Assembly (NCBI GenBank): GCA_949825025.1
Contig: OX463781.1
Location: 49,488,317-49,552,316 of the forward strand
Direction of reading: 5' to 3'
Length of the DNA stretch: 64,000 nt
Source: Siphlonurus alternatus
Lineage: Eukaryota > Arthropoda > Insecta > Ephemeroptera > Siphlonuridae
Part shown: positions 51,225 through 63,095 of the stretch, in pieces
Numbering within the stretch: the stretch's first letter is position 1
Layout: each line of letters opens with the position of its first letter
Translations under genes and position numbers: made by a program
The notes under the pieces: model-generated
What the model was told of the DNA's origin: nothing
Seen by the model: the letters and a program-made list of their open reading frames with translations, nothing else
Database searches by the model: none

Positions 51225-51545
51225 AACCTACATTGTATAAAAAAAATTTATTGCAGAAATGAATAGAGGGCACCAAATTGTGATACTATGAATTTTTTCA
51301 GATTTTTTTAGACCTGCAACTATTTTTAAATAATTATTGAAAGTCCTGTAAGTTAAGTTGACTCCCCTGAATCCTTATTAAAAAGGATTGGACTGAGACG
51401 CCTATTGACGCCTCCAGGAGGCGTGGCTGCACTTTCAATAATTATTTAAAAATAGTTCTGGGTCTCAAAAAAATCTGAAAAAATTCGGAGCGGCATAATG
51501 GTACCCTCTACTCATTTTTTCAATAAAAAATTTTCATGTAGGTTG
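51225..51545. mobile_element. foldback (MITE-like) element, family A, divergent copy
   Basis: 321 bp with ends AACCTACAT and ATGTAGGTT. The inner arms ATTGCAGAAATGAATAGAG and AACTATTTTTAAATAATTATTGAAAGTCC correspond to those at 12298 and 27122. The outer termini and the centre (TGACTCCCCTGAATCC, CCTCCAGGAGGCGTGG) differ, and the paired GTGACGTCAC cores are absent. It is thus an older or recombined relative with replaced ends and centre. Confidence 0.85.
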
Positions 51546-53188
51546 TCCATTGGTTCTAGTAATATCAATGATCATAATAAAATAAGTATTAATTAATATT
51601 TTCAAGTTGGCTTTATGTATTAAATATAGATTATAATGATTAATCATAATGCAGTGAAATGTGAATAATATCAAGATAAAAACACTAATGACTGAGGGAA
51701 AAAAAATCTGCTTTATTGTGTCTTGATGCCATGTGTAAGTTATAAAATGAAATCATAAGAAATCATAATAATGTAACAATATTTACGTACGGTGGAGAAA
51801 AAACAATATCGTACTACCCTCGTCATTTATAAAAATATATGAAAAATAAGGTAGGCATATTTTCTTGTTTTTTTTTTTTTTTTTTTTTTTGATATCTATC
51901 AATTGTATCGAAAATTTGAAGCGCGCTAAGAATTTTTAAGGAATTTCTGCCAAATATGTAAAGATGTTCGGCGATAAACGCAAGGTTCGTGGCGTTGTGT
52001 ATTTATTTAAAGTTTACAAAGTTTGACTTTTGCATTAAATTTATTTCAGTACGCGCTAGCTAAAAATACTTTTTAATAAAACCATTCAAATGTTTGTTCT
52101 GTCTGTGCCACGCTTTATATGGACGAAACGTTTTAATGATTTTAACATGTTTTTTTGACATTTCTGAAACCTCTACAAAACGTATTACATTTTTAACTTT
52201 GGGACATTATGGAAATAAAATTTTTATATATATACATCAACTTAACGTCGTAAAATATCGTTTGAGGACGCATGTTCAACGTTAGCAAAACAAACTCACA
52301 ACCTGATTTTCGTTTGTGTAATATTGTCGCAGTTAATTCCATAGAAGCTCTATTCGTAAATAAACAATTACTAAAGGAAATTTATGTTCCCTGTATATAA
52401 GACTCACCTGATATTGATTACTTAATAATTATGTATTTACGAACAGAAATATTGCCACCATTTCCCGGAGCATAGATTTGTCTTCATTGTTAATCAAATA
52501 CAAGCGGTGGTAAGAACGATATATCCTCCGTTTTAATTTCATCAGGCTGTTTGTCTTCAACCGTGTCTTCAAACTTACACAGAGGTGCTATATTTTATAA
52601 TAATTGACATTAGACAAGCTGCTGAATTTATTGTATTCCTATAATGATTTAAATTATACAGCTAAATTAAAAAGAAAAATAGAAGCATTTGATTTTTTAT
52701 TTCTAATTATATTAAAATATATTTTGCCATTTTCTCAGAAATGCACCTAAGATGTAAAACTGACGATCCTCGTAAACGAATTTCTTTACACGATTTTCAG
52801 GCAGCCTCCATGCGCGCCGCCATAACGTACGTACAGCAGATGCGCACAATGTTATTTAAATGGAGAATATAAAATTGAATAACTGTCTTAAGAATTGATG
52901 TAAGACTAAATGAAAAATTTTAGTGTGATGAGTAAACAAACTTTTAATAAACCCCTTGAAAGGCGCAAATTTCTCCTTTTTTTTTTATTAGGAATTTCTT
53001 TACCTGCTTACGGCCTGTCGCTGTAGCTAATGGTGGAAAAACGTCTGAGGCAGAGCTGAGTGGAGGGTATGAACATCGTCTATAGTCTTGGGGGTTTACA
53101 ATTCTACGTAATGTGTCATATCTCTTAAATTGTGAATAAGCAAATTAAAAAAATGTTGGAGACTCTGACGTCATGTCAGCGTGCTCAG
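51546..53188. other. AT-rich non-coding DNA
   Basis: No gene supported. A T-run of 23 lies at 51868-51890. A mixed patch at 52790-52850 includes CCATGCGCGCCGCC. Confidence 0.5.
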
Positions 53189-53834
53189 CGTTAATAGACG
53201 ACTTGCAAAATCCTATTTTAGCAGAAAGTAAACAAACAAGACCCCAGTTCATTGTTGTTGTTAATTATGTGTATAAATTTTGCTTACTAAATACATTAGA
53301 CCTTATAAGAAATTTACGATTTTCACACACAGATCTCAATTTGTTACAAACCTACGATTCTAAATATAAAAATATCATTAGTATCTGCAGTTTATGGCCA
53401 TTTATAATCCTGAAATGCATATATCTTTATTTCGATATGGTAAATTTTATATAATATCAAATCAGCCAATTGCATGGGGGAAGATACGTAACTAGGCAAA
53501 CTCCAGTTTGCAATAATAAACAAATTGGAGCTTCCCCCATGCAATTGAGTGATTTGGTATCATATGAAATTTACCATATTAAAGTAAAGAAAACTTCTGA
53601 TACGCATTTCAGGATTATAAATAGCCAAAAACTGCAGATTCTGGTGATATTTTCATATTTAGAATCGTAGGTTTGTAACATTTTGAGATCTGTTTGTGAA
53701 AATCGTAAATTTCCCATAAAGTCTAATGTATAAGCAAAATTTATACACATAATCAACAACAACAATGAACTGGGGTCAAGTTTTGTTTGTTTACTTTCTG
53801 CTAAAATAGGATTTTGCAAGTCGTCTATTGTTAG
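53189..53834. mobile_element. large foldback element (~646 bp)
   Basis: Inverted arms of roughly 300 bp. The left outer end TTAATAGACGACTTGCAAAA pairs with the right outer end near 53815-53833. Inner arms share TCCTATTTTAGCAGAAAGTA, TTTGTTACAAACCTACGATT and GCATGGGGGAAG. The unpaired centre lies around 53480-53530 and has its own small hairpin (AAACTCCAGTTTG). Arm identity by eye is around 88%, lower than in the TTAAGGG family, so it is older. The frames 53173-53454 and 53571-53852 encode nearly the same peptide because they read the two arms; they are not genes. Confidence 0.9.
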
Positions 53835-54112
53835 CTCTCCTCTCAATATCAATAAATTATAATTGTCATTGGGATGTCAGTACTCTATACAGAGTGAACT
53901 ATTGTGTGGGAGTTTTATCCTTATAGCAGGAGAGATTATAAATAAATTTTAGTTTAATTATAACACGTTTAATTAATGTTAATTAATTTTCACCTTTCTA
54001 CTACCTTTAATATAATATAAAATGTAACTTGATGCTAGTAAGCAGAGGAAATTAAAAGAAATTAATTACATCACTGTAATTTGTCTATGCACTGATACTC
54101 AAAAAACGACCC

Positions 54113-54149
<37 letters not shown>

Positions 54150-57100
54150 GAATTTTTCTCGTTGTCATCAGCCAATACACAAGAAAATGCATACTAATTA
54201 ATACATCACACAAGTGCGCTTGTCAAAAAAAAAAAAATGAATTATAAAATCATAATTAACTCCATCAAAAGAAAAAAAAATCGCTTTAACATGCAAATTT
54301 TTATTTTATCGAATTAATTTAAATTAAATTGCATCATTGATAAAGTTGAATTAACGGAGAGACTCGTTGATACGGTGTAAGTGCATACAAGGTGGAGAAT
54401 TCAAATTATTGTTGTGCTGTAGTGGCTACAATGCGTCAGCCGCATGAGAGAGAGAGCAAAGAGGGCAATTTGCATGCCGAATTGCCTTTTACCACACAGC
54501 CGCCAGCCCACGCACATTTTCCCTAACAAACAACGTGCGTATCAAGGAAGCACAAGCCTAGTCTTAAGATGGGAGGAAAAAATACTTAAGCTGTTAGGAA
54601 CTTCAAAACTTTTCTACTTAGGTTAAAAAAAATATATGTTGTAATATAATGTATTCCCTTGATATTTAGCATAAAGTAGTTGACATTAGAATAATATTTT
54701 TAACATTATATACAATGATATTATAGAAAAATATTCAGAAAATATTGTAAGTAAAAAAGAGAAAAGCACGTAAATTGGATTCAGTTCTCTTTTAAAATAC
54801 CAAATTGTGTAAACAGAAAATATTCGCGAGAAACATTTAACTTGTTCGTCGAAGTTACCAATTATAAAGAATATTTTCTCTCAGTGTTATGCTGCAGTGT
54901 TAGCAGGAAAGGGCTTTTTAATTAAAAAAAACAAACAATGCAACGCAGTAAATATAGTACTGAGAAAGCTTATTTGTAAATAATGCTAACAGGATTTAAA
55001 ATTATTAATTAATAACATTTCAAAAAGAAAATACAATGCTTTGCAAAAACAAAAGGTAGGAATTCTTTGTAATGAACACAACTGTGAAGTATATGCGCCT
55101 TCGATCGTGCCCGCTGCATTTTTTATCACATCAAAGTGTCGACTAAGTATACGCAACTTGTTTTATTTGCAGAGGGTTTTTATTTGTAATTTAATCTCTT
55201 AAAAGAAAGTGAGTGCAAATAAAGCCGATCCAATGAAATAAAAACCGCAGTCAACTAATCTCGAGTCTGGCATCTGAAGCGTCGTTTTGAGATGGTCTGC
55301 CATCGATTGCGACTCAGCAACAGCAAGGATGTGTACCTTATCGACGCTTTCTTAGTCTGAACTCGTCTGATTTGTTATCAACACACTGTTATCATCACTG
55401 TTATCGGCACACGTTATATCAGGACGTACATATTACGTCCAGCTTTGTTATCAAGACCCGCCCTCTAAACTGCAAACTTCCTTTTGCTTTTATTTATTTT
55501 CTTCTTTTTTTTATGTATACATTTTTTTCTATACATCTTTTGCGGCTTCGGACCATATTTTAGAAGCGGTCTGTATTGTTGGCTCAAGTTAAATGTTGCA
55601 GAATATCCTTTCTTTCTTGCTCCCCCCAATTCTCATTCTTGTATCTAAGCTCAACTTTTTGTGTGTGCTCTTTTATTATTATTTTTTTTTTTTCGTCTTT
55701 CGAAAATTTGTCTGTTCGTTTTTATTTGTGTTTTGTATCTTTTTAATTTATGTTTTCCTCTACAGAAACTAATTTTTTGTAAGTGCTATTTAAGATTAAA
55801 AGAAATGCTCAGAAAAAATATGGTGGTATTACAAAAAAATGACGATCACTAGAAATTTACATTTTTATATGGTTGCTACGAACTGTTAAAAATTGTATAG
55901 CTTCATGATTTTTAGAACGACACATTGTTCAATTAGAAAGTCCTCCGGGGTATAGAAGAGCATTGCAGCGGTCTAGTGCACTGAGATTCGACCAAGTGCT
56001 CATTTCTTGTGACGAATACGTTATTGAAATAATTGTCAGGACTTTCTTAGGAATGTTGTCTCATATATTGAATTGACATAATTCATGTTTGTACTCTATT
56101 AACACGATAATTTATTTTTGTACTTTATTAACTTAAGCGATTTTTTCCCTCCCCGCTGCATGTTGGTAGTCGATTTTCCCCTCTAAAACGCTTCAACTTT
56201 TTTAGACCAGACACTTTTTCCCGCCTATAAGGATATGTGGGTAAAAAAAAAAAAATGATAATGCTGATAGGGTCAACCTACACCTGAAAATTAAAATATA
56301 CTGACGTTTCTTTTGAATTACAGTAGAAAGACAAATATTTTTTTATTAACTTTAAAGTAATTTTTTGCATAAAATATTTAGTATGCAGAATATTTTTTAG
56401 ATTAATATTTTTTAAATGTCAAAATCACACAACTACTATATTATTTTCTAGTTAAGATATCACCAGAAATTAAAAACGAGCTTTATTTTTTTTTTTTTTT
56501 TAGAAGAAAAACTACATGTAAAAATCAATGGAACGTGCGATAACTTATCAGAGTTAACTGTAGATGACAGGCAAAAACTTTACCCTTAAAGATCTTCCAT
56601 TTTTTTTAAACGACATCAAACTTTTTAAACTTTTTTCCCATAGATCGTGTACATGGGATAATCCATCCTGCAGCGTAGCACCACTTTTTTAAGAAGCAAA
56701 ACTGGTTTTAGTGGAATTGTTATTTCAGCGCGAATGTCAATTTTTAGAGCAAACATGCGGCCGGCTTAGACGCGGCTAGCGAGGCACTTGGCTGCAGCTT
56801 CTCGGGAATCAGAAACAGAGCATTTTACCTTCAGAATTTACATTTGTAATTATGTTTCTTTCCGACTTTCCTTCGTAATTAACTTTCAAACATCTAATGC
56901 ACTTTTGAGTGCCAAAATAAAGCATTATATTTTTTCCAAATATATATTTTTTAAAAGGGGTAATAAATATACTCTCGATGAAAACAGCTTTAAATAAAAT
57001 TATGTTATATATAATTATGTTAAGTTCGTTCATTAAAAATCTATTTTGTATGATTCCTAATGCAAAAACCTTTACGTTTAACTTTAATATGAGAGAACAA

Positions 57101-58346
57101 GAACGGTTTTCTCAATGCAGCTAAGACTTTCGTAAACAAGATGCTAGATGGGAGATATACATAGCATTTGTTTCAAAACAAAGTGAATTTATCTTACATA
57201 TATATTTATATACAGTATATTTAATGTTCAAATAATAAATATTCCAGAGTGCAGAGTGCAGAGTGAAGATTCAAAAGGCTTTTATTCAGAAATCACATAT
57301 TACAATACAAGTTTGGGTTTAACCAGATAAGCCATAAAAAAATGTAAAAAAAAAAATACATTATTATGCATTGAATACAAAAGAGTGCTTTGGAGTGCTC
57401 CTGCGACGAATTGTTTTATGCAACCAGAAGAGCAGATCCGTCTTGCGGGTTGCAGCACAAGAACTCGCAGGCGCAACATTAACTTTTTGCCGATATGCCA
57501 CGACATATTGATAGAACAAATAAAATTTACGTTTCATTGCTACTATTTGCTCACGAATTCTTTTGTTTATTATTCATAAAACCAACAAATGTTACTATAA
57601 TATAACAAAAAAAAGTAATTCTAGTCGTTGTTAGTAAAAAGTATAAATGTATTAATAGAACTATCCAGAGTGAAAAGTTAAAACAAACAACTTGCCTGTC
57701 ATAATTTTTTGGTCTACCAAATGAGCACAAAAAGAATGAAAAATTGGACGTCAAAAATACACGTGACATTTTATTTTACATTTAAAAATATTTTTTCTAA
57801 TTTGTAGTTACAAATTTCTGTTTGATAAAAAAATATAATATATCTCTAAATAAAATGAATACAAATTAAATATTTTGGTGTATGATTTAAAATTCTAGAA
57901 ACTAACATTGCATAATTTAGTTTGTATTTCAATTATTGGTGCAAGGTATTAGGAGATACTATCGATGCAATTGGACTTGTTTCTTTCTGCAGTTTATTGA
58001 AATAAATGCATATCAATGCACACAACGTAAGTCCACATTAGCGCTCGGTCAGAGAGCGATAACTTTCAATTCAGAGGCCACGTATCTTGTCACTGTTACA
58101 TCGCAGAGGAGATTAAACTCATTCTCCGTTAATTTCCTTAGTTTACCGCACCAACGTTTTCTTAAAACTGAGTGAGATAACATTATTATACTACTTAAGA
58201 AGTTATTAAACTAGAGGATATCTCTTTTACAATCTTGCCATGTTTTAATAGTTGTAATAACTTTTTAATAGCATTAAATTAACTAATATTATATATAAAA
58301 AATATTGTAGTTCAAGTAACATCGTAATATATAAGATGATATTTAC
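53835..58346. other. AT-rich non-coding DNA, possibly intron
   Basis: No gene supported. A pure A run of 31 lies at 54116-54146. A short minisatellite (AGAGTGC, about three units) lies at 57246-57266. T-rich stretches occur at 55480-55700. If the exon at 58347-58410 is real, this is the start of its first coding intron. Confidence 0.5.
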
Positions 58347-58410
58347 CTGTGTTGTGGGCGAAGTAAACAGATATCCAGAGGAGAATAAACGAAGCTCTTA
58401 GATGAAACAT
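58347..58410 (-). CDS. putative first coding exon: signal peptide of a secreted or membrane protein
   Basis: On the minus strand an ATG at 58410-58408 is preceded in frame by a TGA 30 bases upstream (58440-58438), which supports it as the true start; a G sits at -3. The 21 codons encode MFHLRASF followed by a hydrophobic core ILLWISVYFA and then HNT, the n-, h- and c-region pattern of a signal peptide. After one further base the sequence is CAG|GTAAAT, a near-consensus splice donor, so the exon ends in phase 1. Phase 1 after a signal-peptide exon is common in genes for modular extracellular proteins such as immunoglobulin-domain receptors, but the family cannot be identified from this exon. 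Transcription would run leftward with a long first coding intron. The CpG-rich patch just upstream could be its promoter. A chance ATG with a hydrophobic run remains possible. Confidence 0.5.
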
Positions 58411-58578
58411 CGCTGTTGTTACTTTGCCAACTTTGTGTCACTAACTTCTTGTATACAATTATGATTTATTGTTGATAATATAAAATATTACACAATGGGG
58501 GTTCGATACGTCGCATAGTATTCCCCGAGCACTGCTGCGTTAACACTGGCTGGTAAAACTCCTCAATGTTGCACTTAC
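58411..58578 (-). other. putative 5' UTR or short intron
   Basis: Lies between the CpG-rich patch and the signal-peptide exon. If GTAAGT at 58578-58573 is used as a donor, this interval would hold a very short intron. Possible acceptors (for example after AAGAAGTTAG near 58441) have poor pyrimidine tracts, so an unspliced 5' UTR is equally likely. Confidence 0.3.
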
Positions 58579-58700
58579 ACGTCAAGCTGCGAGCCGAGCC
58601 ACTGCGCCTCTGAGCTCCTCGCAGTCTGCCGGACTCGCCACGACGCGGCGCCACCGTCGTCCGCAGCGCGTCGTTCCGCAGGCGGCTGATCGAAATGTGC
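58579..58700 (-). promoter_or_regulatory. CpG-rich patch, putative promoter or 5' UTR exon
   Basis: The densest run of CpG dinucleotides in the window, for example CGACGCGGCGCCACCGTCG and GCAGCGCGTCGTTCCGC on the plus strand, in flanks that are about 70% AT. It sits 170-290 bp upstream of the putative start codon on the minus strand. There is no TATA box at a sensible distance, as is usual in CpG-type promoters. A consensus GTAAGT donor on the minus strand at 58578-58573 would make this a 5' exon. The 78-codon minus frame through it (58466-58702) is Arg-rich and probably untranslated. Confidence 0.45.
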
Positions 58701-61700
58701 AATCCACATTTTAGTAAATCCTAAGAGACGCTCTAAGCAACGACCGCCTTAGTCATTATTCATGTACAGTAAAGAGTCTCTTCATTTAGAGATGATAAAA
58801 AATACATGACGTCGCATTATTTAACATTAAGCTTTCTGCTTAAGGACATGTATTTTTTTTTTTTTCTCTCTCCCTCTCTTGGACATTGTGGCGTAGATGG
58901 AAAACAATGGAATGGATGTCCGCATACACACATACATAATACTAAGCTGTGTCTTACTCCGTACAATATATTATTATGTCCAATGTAACTCGCATTGTCC
59001 AAGAAAATAATACTTAAATAAAATAAAAAAGTCTCTGCACTTCTTGAAAAGAAATGTCGTAACCCTAAAGACGATAGAAAACAGAAAAGATTATTTTTAT
59101 GAATTTAAATAACAGTAATTTTTTTAGTTTAAAATTAATAATAATAATTGTATTACAACATTATCATGTATAAATAGCATGTAACATATGCCAGCATTTA
59201 ATGCAACATAATACTTGAATAATATTACATAGTCTGTTGTGTACTTGTTCATAATTTAATTTATAATAGTGTATAACAAATTAAAAAGTTTTATATTTAT
59301 TAATTATATAATATGAACAACGCGTAATATAAAATAAAATTGTTGATAGAAAATATAGAGCAGTCGTATTATAATTGAGTGTGATAATTATAAAAAAAAA
59401 TATTATTACGTAGTTAAAACAGTATTATAATCTGGCGCCAGTTTTAAAAACCAAAGCCTACAATGAGTGGCTTTTACTTGATATTCATCAAACGCTACCA
59501 AAGAGCTTACAAAAATGGGGGGGTCACCAGTTATTGTGCGGTTGTCAACGACCGCCATTTTGGTCCAACTTCCTGCACCTAGCCGTGCTTATTATTCACC
59601 GGAAACACACTCTACCTTCTATCAGCCGGTGAGCTCCCAACTGTATACAATGTCCTTGGTGCCGCGTGATACACGCACTGTATTATCACATGGCGATCGT
59701 CCGAAGCGATATCCGAGTGTGTTCCTTAGTTACCATCTTTTTTAATACGTTTCATTTCATTCCTCTCTTTTTTTAGCAGATTTAAGTCAACATAATAAAT
59801 AATTGATTTAAAGTACATAATCTGATTTAAATTTATAAAAGCTTTTATTTAAATAATTAATTTTGTTTAGCTCTAGATTTCCACAAAAATTTAAAATCTG
59901 CACTTTTTTTTTGTCAATTTTAGTCCAAAAAGACACATAATATATTCAAGTTTTATTTATTAATAAAATAATATATACATGATACATTTATTTTTAAACT
60001 AATACCACAATCAGATTGGCAGAATTAGGTCTTTGAGAATATATTAATTTGAATTTACTGCACCAAAGATTTTTAAAATAAAACAAAAATTCTAAAATTA
60101 AAGTTAGCAATTCGCAAGTTTGAAATTTGTTTTGAGAGTACATGAAGAGGTCTCACTGGATGCTGAATATTTAATCTTATTTAATATTTTATCTTAAGTT
60201 TTTAAGTTAAAATTGTTAAATAATTTGCCTAAAATTTAGGATGGAAAAAAGTTAATTAAAAACAGCAACAAAAAATACACAATTTTTCACGGTCAAAACT
60301 TCACTATATTAAAATTCTGTGTTGGAGAAAATCAAATAATAATATTTAATAAAATGTAAGTAATTAAAGTTCTTGATTACTGCTGTAACTTGGCGATGTA
60401 CACAAAATGGAGCCTTCAAGAAATCATTGGGTTCTAATTACAGCTGTTAAGTTTGACCACAAGTTTGACGAGTGAAGTGATAATTGAATGTGGACGTCGT
60501 CAAGGACGGATGGAGGTCACGTGACATCAGAGAGGACGTTAATGAATTTCAGAAGCGATGAAAATGAAACCCCGAGGCACCCTTCTAATTAGTTAAACAG
60601 AGCCCCCCTCTCAATTCTTATCGTTCTGCTTTTTCAAAGGAACTAAAGCAGAAACGTGAACACCCTTAAAACTTGTAATATTTTACGTCTCGCAAAGATT
60701 GATTTTTATTATATAAAGTTCTTTTTTATATTTTATTTTTCTTCTTAATATAAAATGTTAAAAAATAAAGATAGGTGGTAAAAAAAAAAAATAATGTGAA
60801 AAGATTTGATTTTTAATGGAATTCATCTTGATGGATAAAATCCTTTTTCAACTTCCATTTTTTTTTTTTTTTTTTTATATAAGAGTGATGGAAACAGTTG
60901 AGGAGGATGTAATTATTTTTGTGGAGATAATCGCATTTCTACACATCATTAAGCTCTTAGCAAGTCTTTCTCACTTTTAATATATAGAATACTTTATAAT
61001 ATAAATGAAGCATTGCTTACGACTTTTGCCTAAAATTACTTTCAAAAAAATAGAAAAAATATTTTCGGGAGAGAAATGATGTTTTCAGCACGTTAATGAA
61101 CTCGGTGTTATCAGGCGTGCCAACTTCGCACATTCTCTGCTGCCTGCATTGCCCCTCATAAACTTTGCTACTCTACAGCGGCGTTTTTACACGAATTGCA
61201 AAAGAAAAAGCACGTCTAATAGACTTGGTTATAGTAATAAGAATTAAATAATTCGCGCGACACAAAAAAATGTAAAAAAAAAAAACGGTCTTTTAATTTT
61301 TGGTTACTATAACATTAAGTCTACAAATTTGAATGTATATTCTACATAGATCATACAAAGAGCTTAGGAACAAAGTTTGAATGCAAAATTTAATATTCTT
61401 ACTGATCCTCAGTTGCCATCTGTTCAATACAAACATGATATAAGTATTTTAGTATAAGCTAATATTGCTTATGAAGTGTATTATGTAGTCTGAATACATG
61501 GAGCAGTAAATGAATGGCTTACCAATAGACTTGTTTAGTATTTTTTTCACAAAAGGGCATCAAGGTCTCTGATGAGGGTTGGAGGGGAGTGAGTAATCCG
61601 GACACGTGACTGGGGGTAATCTGACCCCCCCCCCTACTTCTTGAACAATGCACGACCCTCATTTGCCATCAATCAACATAGACCTAGTCTGATGATTAGA

Positions 61701-62121
61701 TATGGTAGTCCAAACACATTTCACTCTTGATTTATATGTAAAGGCCAATTTAATTATCAAATTACATTGCTATATAATTTAATATAAAAATGAACACGTG
61801 GTTATGTACTGTACAACATTAAACATTGACAGAATATATGTTATAACTGAATATTCAGAACACGTTTTATATCAGTTTCAAACAGAAATCAACATTATTT
61901 TATTTATTTAAAAATATGGTTAAATTAAATGTAAACAGTGGAACTTTTATTAAATATCAATAATGCCAGAGCATCTGATTATATTTTACAATTCGGAATT
62001 TTCATCGATATTTGTAAAATTTGAACGTCAAATTCCTGCCCAGACAAATTGCCTTCAACTTTTAGCGCTTGTTACTATTTATATCTCTAAATTATAAAAT
62101 TATTGCTTATAAAATTATAAT
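58701..62121. other. non-coding DNA, with a candidate regulatory block
   Basis: Upstream flank of the putative leftward gene. The stretch 60380-60650 is less AT-biased and contains TCTAATTACAGCTGTTAA, the palindrome GTCACGTGAC at 60516-60525 and CTTCTAATTAGTTAA, a motif-dense composition typical of conserved enhancers. A C-run with a G-run lies at 61606-61637. A T-run of 19 lies at 60858-60876. The plus frame 59515-59745 (76 codons) has no domain. Confidence 0.45.
60516..60525. promoter_or_regulatory. palindromic E-box GTCACGTGAC
   Basis: Full 10-bp palindrome identical to that at 3617-3626, about 1.8 kb upstream of the putative CpG promoter and inside a motif-rich block. It is compatible with bHLH-zip binding. 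Function is inferred only. Confidence 0.3.
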
Positions 62122-62541
62122 TTATTTTTTTTATTTATTTATTTATTTTTTTTTAATCAAACCCTATTGGGTACTTCTATTTACTAATTACATTATACTA
62201 CTTTGAAACCCCGAACCTTCCGAAACCCTAACTTGAGCGTTTCGCGGGCTCTTCTGGAACGGGGGCGGCCACGGCCTTGCAAATCCATCCCGGCATTTGC
62301 CTGCGGCTGAGGGAAACGTGGAAACCTCAGCCAGGATGGACGCTACAGCTTTTTGTCAATGAACCGGAAGTGCAATGGTCCAAAGCCAGGGGAACCACAT
62401 AGTGGAAAAGCGCAACGTTTTACCCCTGGGTGGGAAACGTGGTTTTTGTTGAAAATGGTCACCCATCCAACTACTAACCACGCGCGGCGTTGCTTGACTT
62501 CGGTGATCTGACGAGACCCGGTCAAGCGCACTGCGCCACAC
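62122..62541 (-). mobile_element. 5S rRNA-derived SINE, copy 2
   Basis: Same element and strand as 5265-5674. Its 5S-like head (62541 leftward to about 62450) is closer to a genuine 5S gene: GATCACCGAAGTCAAGCAAC, CGTGGTTAGTAGTTGG and ATGGGTGACC. Body blocks shared with copy 1 include GAACGGGGGCGGCCACGGC (plus strand) and AACCGGAAGTGCAATGGT. The tail is an A-rich repeat seen on the plus strand as (TTTA)n followed by T-runs at 62122-62153. Both copies end at the same points, which defines the element edges as CGCCACAC at the head and TTTTAATCAAACCCTA at the tail junction. Frames across it (62343-62577) are translations of the 5S-like head. Confidence 0.9.
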
Positions 62542-63040
62542 CTCCTGCTCTATCATGCTTATTGTTTTTATTTCCAAATATTAAGATGTTATGTGATTAT
62601 TTATATCCATATATTATATACGTACATAGTACATACATTTCTAAATTCAATTTTCCCTGTGCTCGAGTTTCAAGCTCATGGAGATCTGCGATTAATTATT
62701 ATGTATTATGTACAACTGAATAAAAAATAAAACGCTGGCATTGTTTACAGTGTTTGCCAAACGACAGACGGACGCATCGATCTGCCAGCATGCGGGCGCA
62801 AGGAGCGCTCTATCTCCTCGCCGAATCTGTTGCTTTACGCTCGCAACTTGCATTGCTTCTAAGGCATCACACAGCGAGCATATACATTCGGCTATTATTC
62901 AAAGTTTAATAGTGTCGGGGCAATTGTTATTTGCAGATAGTTGTGAATTTCGCTCTACTGCAAACTTTAAGTAATTGCAAAGATTGCTGAATTTCACTAT
63001 TTGAAATCGTAACAAAACAAAAGCATTGCTGCATGTAAAG

Positions 63041-63045
<5 letters not shown>
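62542..63045. other. non-coding DNA
   Basis: AT-rich to mixed. The plus frame 62741-62974 (77 codons) has balanced composition but no domain and no splice context. Confidence 0.45.

Positions 63046-63093
<48 letters not shown>
63046..63093. repeat. (AT)n microsatellite
   Basis: 48 bp of pure AT dinucleotide. Confidence 0.97.

Positions 63094-63095
<2 letters not shown>

Noticed and set aside
53173..53852. Two frames encoding nearly the same peptide (DDLQNPILAESKQT)
   Set aside because: They read the two inverted arms of one foldback element, so their similarity is that of the repeat.
62343..62577. Open frames with the peptide-like sequence TGSRQITEVKQRR, also near 5473-5676
   Set aside because: They are translations of the 5S rRNA-like head of the SINE copies, not a protein family.
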